Shown in pieces: positions 63,784-64,000 of a DNA stretch of 64,000 nt. Both the position numbers and the translations under genes were made by a program. Within the stretch, counting starts at the first letter, position 1. Every line of letters starts with the position of its first letter. Source of the DNA: Siphonodentalium dalli. Taxonomy: Eukaryota; Mollusca; Scaphopoda; Gadilida; Siphonodentaliidae. The stretch lies in the NCBI GenBank assembly GCA_032622095.1, contig CP136069.1:71941319-72005318 (forward strand), written 5' to 3'. The notes under the pieces are model-generated. The model had not been told where the DNA came from and ran no database searches. It worked only from the letters and a program-made list of their open reading frames with translations.

Positions 63784-64000
63784 AGGGCTAAAGATGGTCT
63801 ATCTCTCCCCAGCAAGTTTTATATAGATTCCGAGGTATAAAATAATAGATATGAATCAAGGACACCTATCTGGATAAGCCTCTAATAAATTTATTTATAA
63901 TTTTTAATGACATTAGTGCGACACTTTTAGGGGCTATTTTTAGAACAGAAATCCGTCCCGAAAAGTTTCGAACGTGCCAAGAGAGAGAACTCTATCTTGT
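63784..64000. other. Unassigned end of window
   Basis: No exon recognised. If the adaptor continues past its 63236 donor, its next exon is beyond this point. Confidence 0.3.

Overview
This window is animal genomic DNA: AT-rich, intron-rich and packed with transposable elements. Three spliced genes are visible only as scattered exons with good GT/AG sites and matching phases. There are no prokaryotic signals (operons, ribosome binding sites) and I see no tRNA, rRNA or CRISPR. The invertebrate-type transposon mix and the abundance of ACATGTA and ACCGGT words suggest a marine invertebrate, perhaps a mollusc; that placement is inference.

Layout. 1-7.2 kb: minus-strand internal exons of replication factor C subunit 1 (RFC1), with introns occupied by hAT, piggyBac-type and palindromic elements. 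7.2-11.1 kb: a three-deep nested transposon, a 100-N assembly gap and an unidentified ORF cut by that gap. 12.6-19.9 kb: three minus-strand exons, ending in a stop codon, of an unidentified cysteine-rich and probably extracellular protein; a decayed non-LTR reverse transcriptase and several DNA elements sit in its introns. 21.8-25.2 kb and 26.7-33 kb: two Helitron clusters. The second is a head-to-tail array of about six minus-strand elements built on 122-bp repeats, one of them split by a 2.6-kb element whose ends are full of ACCGCGGT motifs. 33.9-63.3 kb: a plus-strand gene of at least five coding exons for a transmembrane adaptor that resembles vertebrate PAG1/Cbp (short ectodomain, one membrane helix, CxC, nine or ten tyrosine motifs including Y-A-T-V-N-K). 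Its introns hold piggyBac-like and hAT-like MITEs, a tRNA-like SINE, an ISL2EU-like transposon with THAP-like and SWIM-type exons, and more Helitron fragments.

The genes are not a functional cluster: RFC1 loads the sliding clamp at replication forks, the middle gene is probably secreted, and the adaptor would organise Src-family/Csk signalling at membranes. What unites the window is the transposon load: many copies keep clear target-site duplications (8-bp for hAT types, TTAA for piggyBac types, TA or AT for others), and several lie within 20-45 bp of splice sites.
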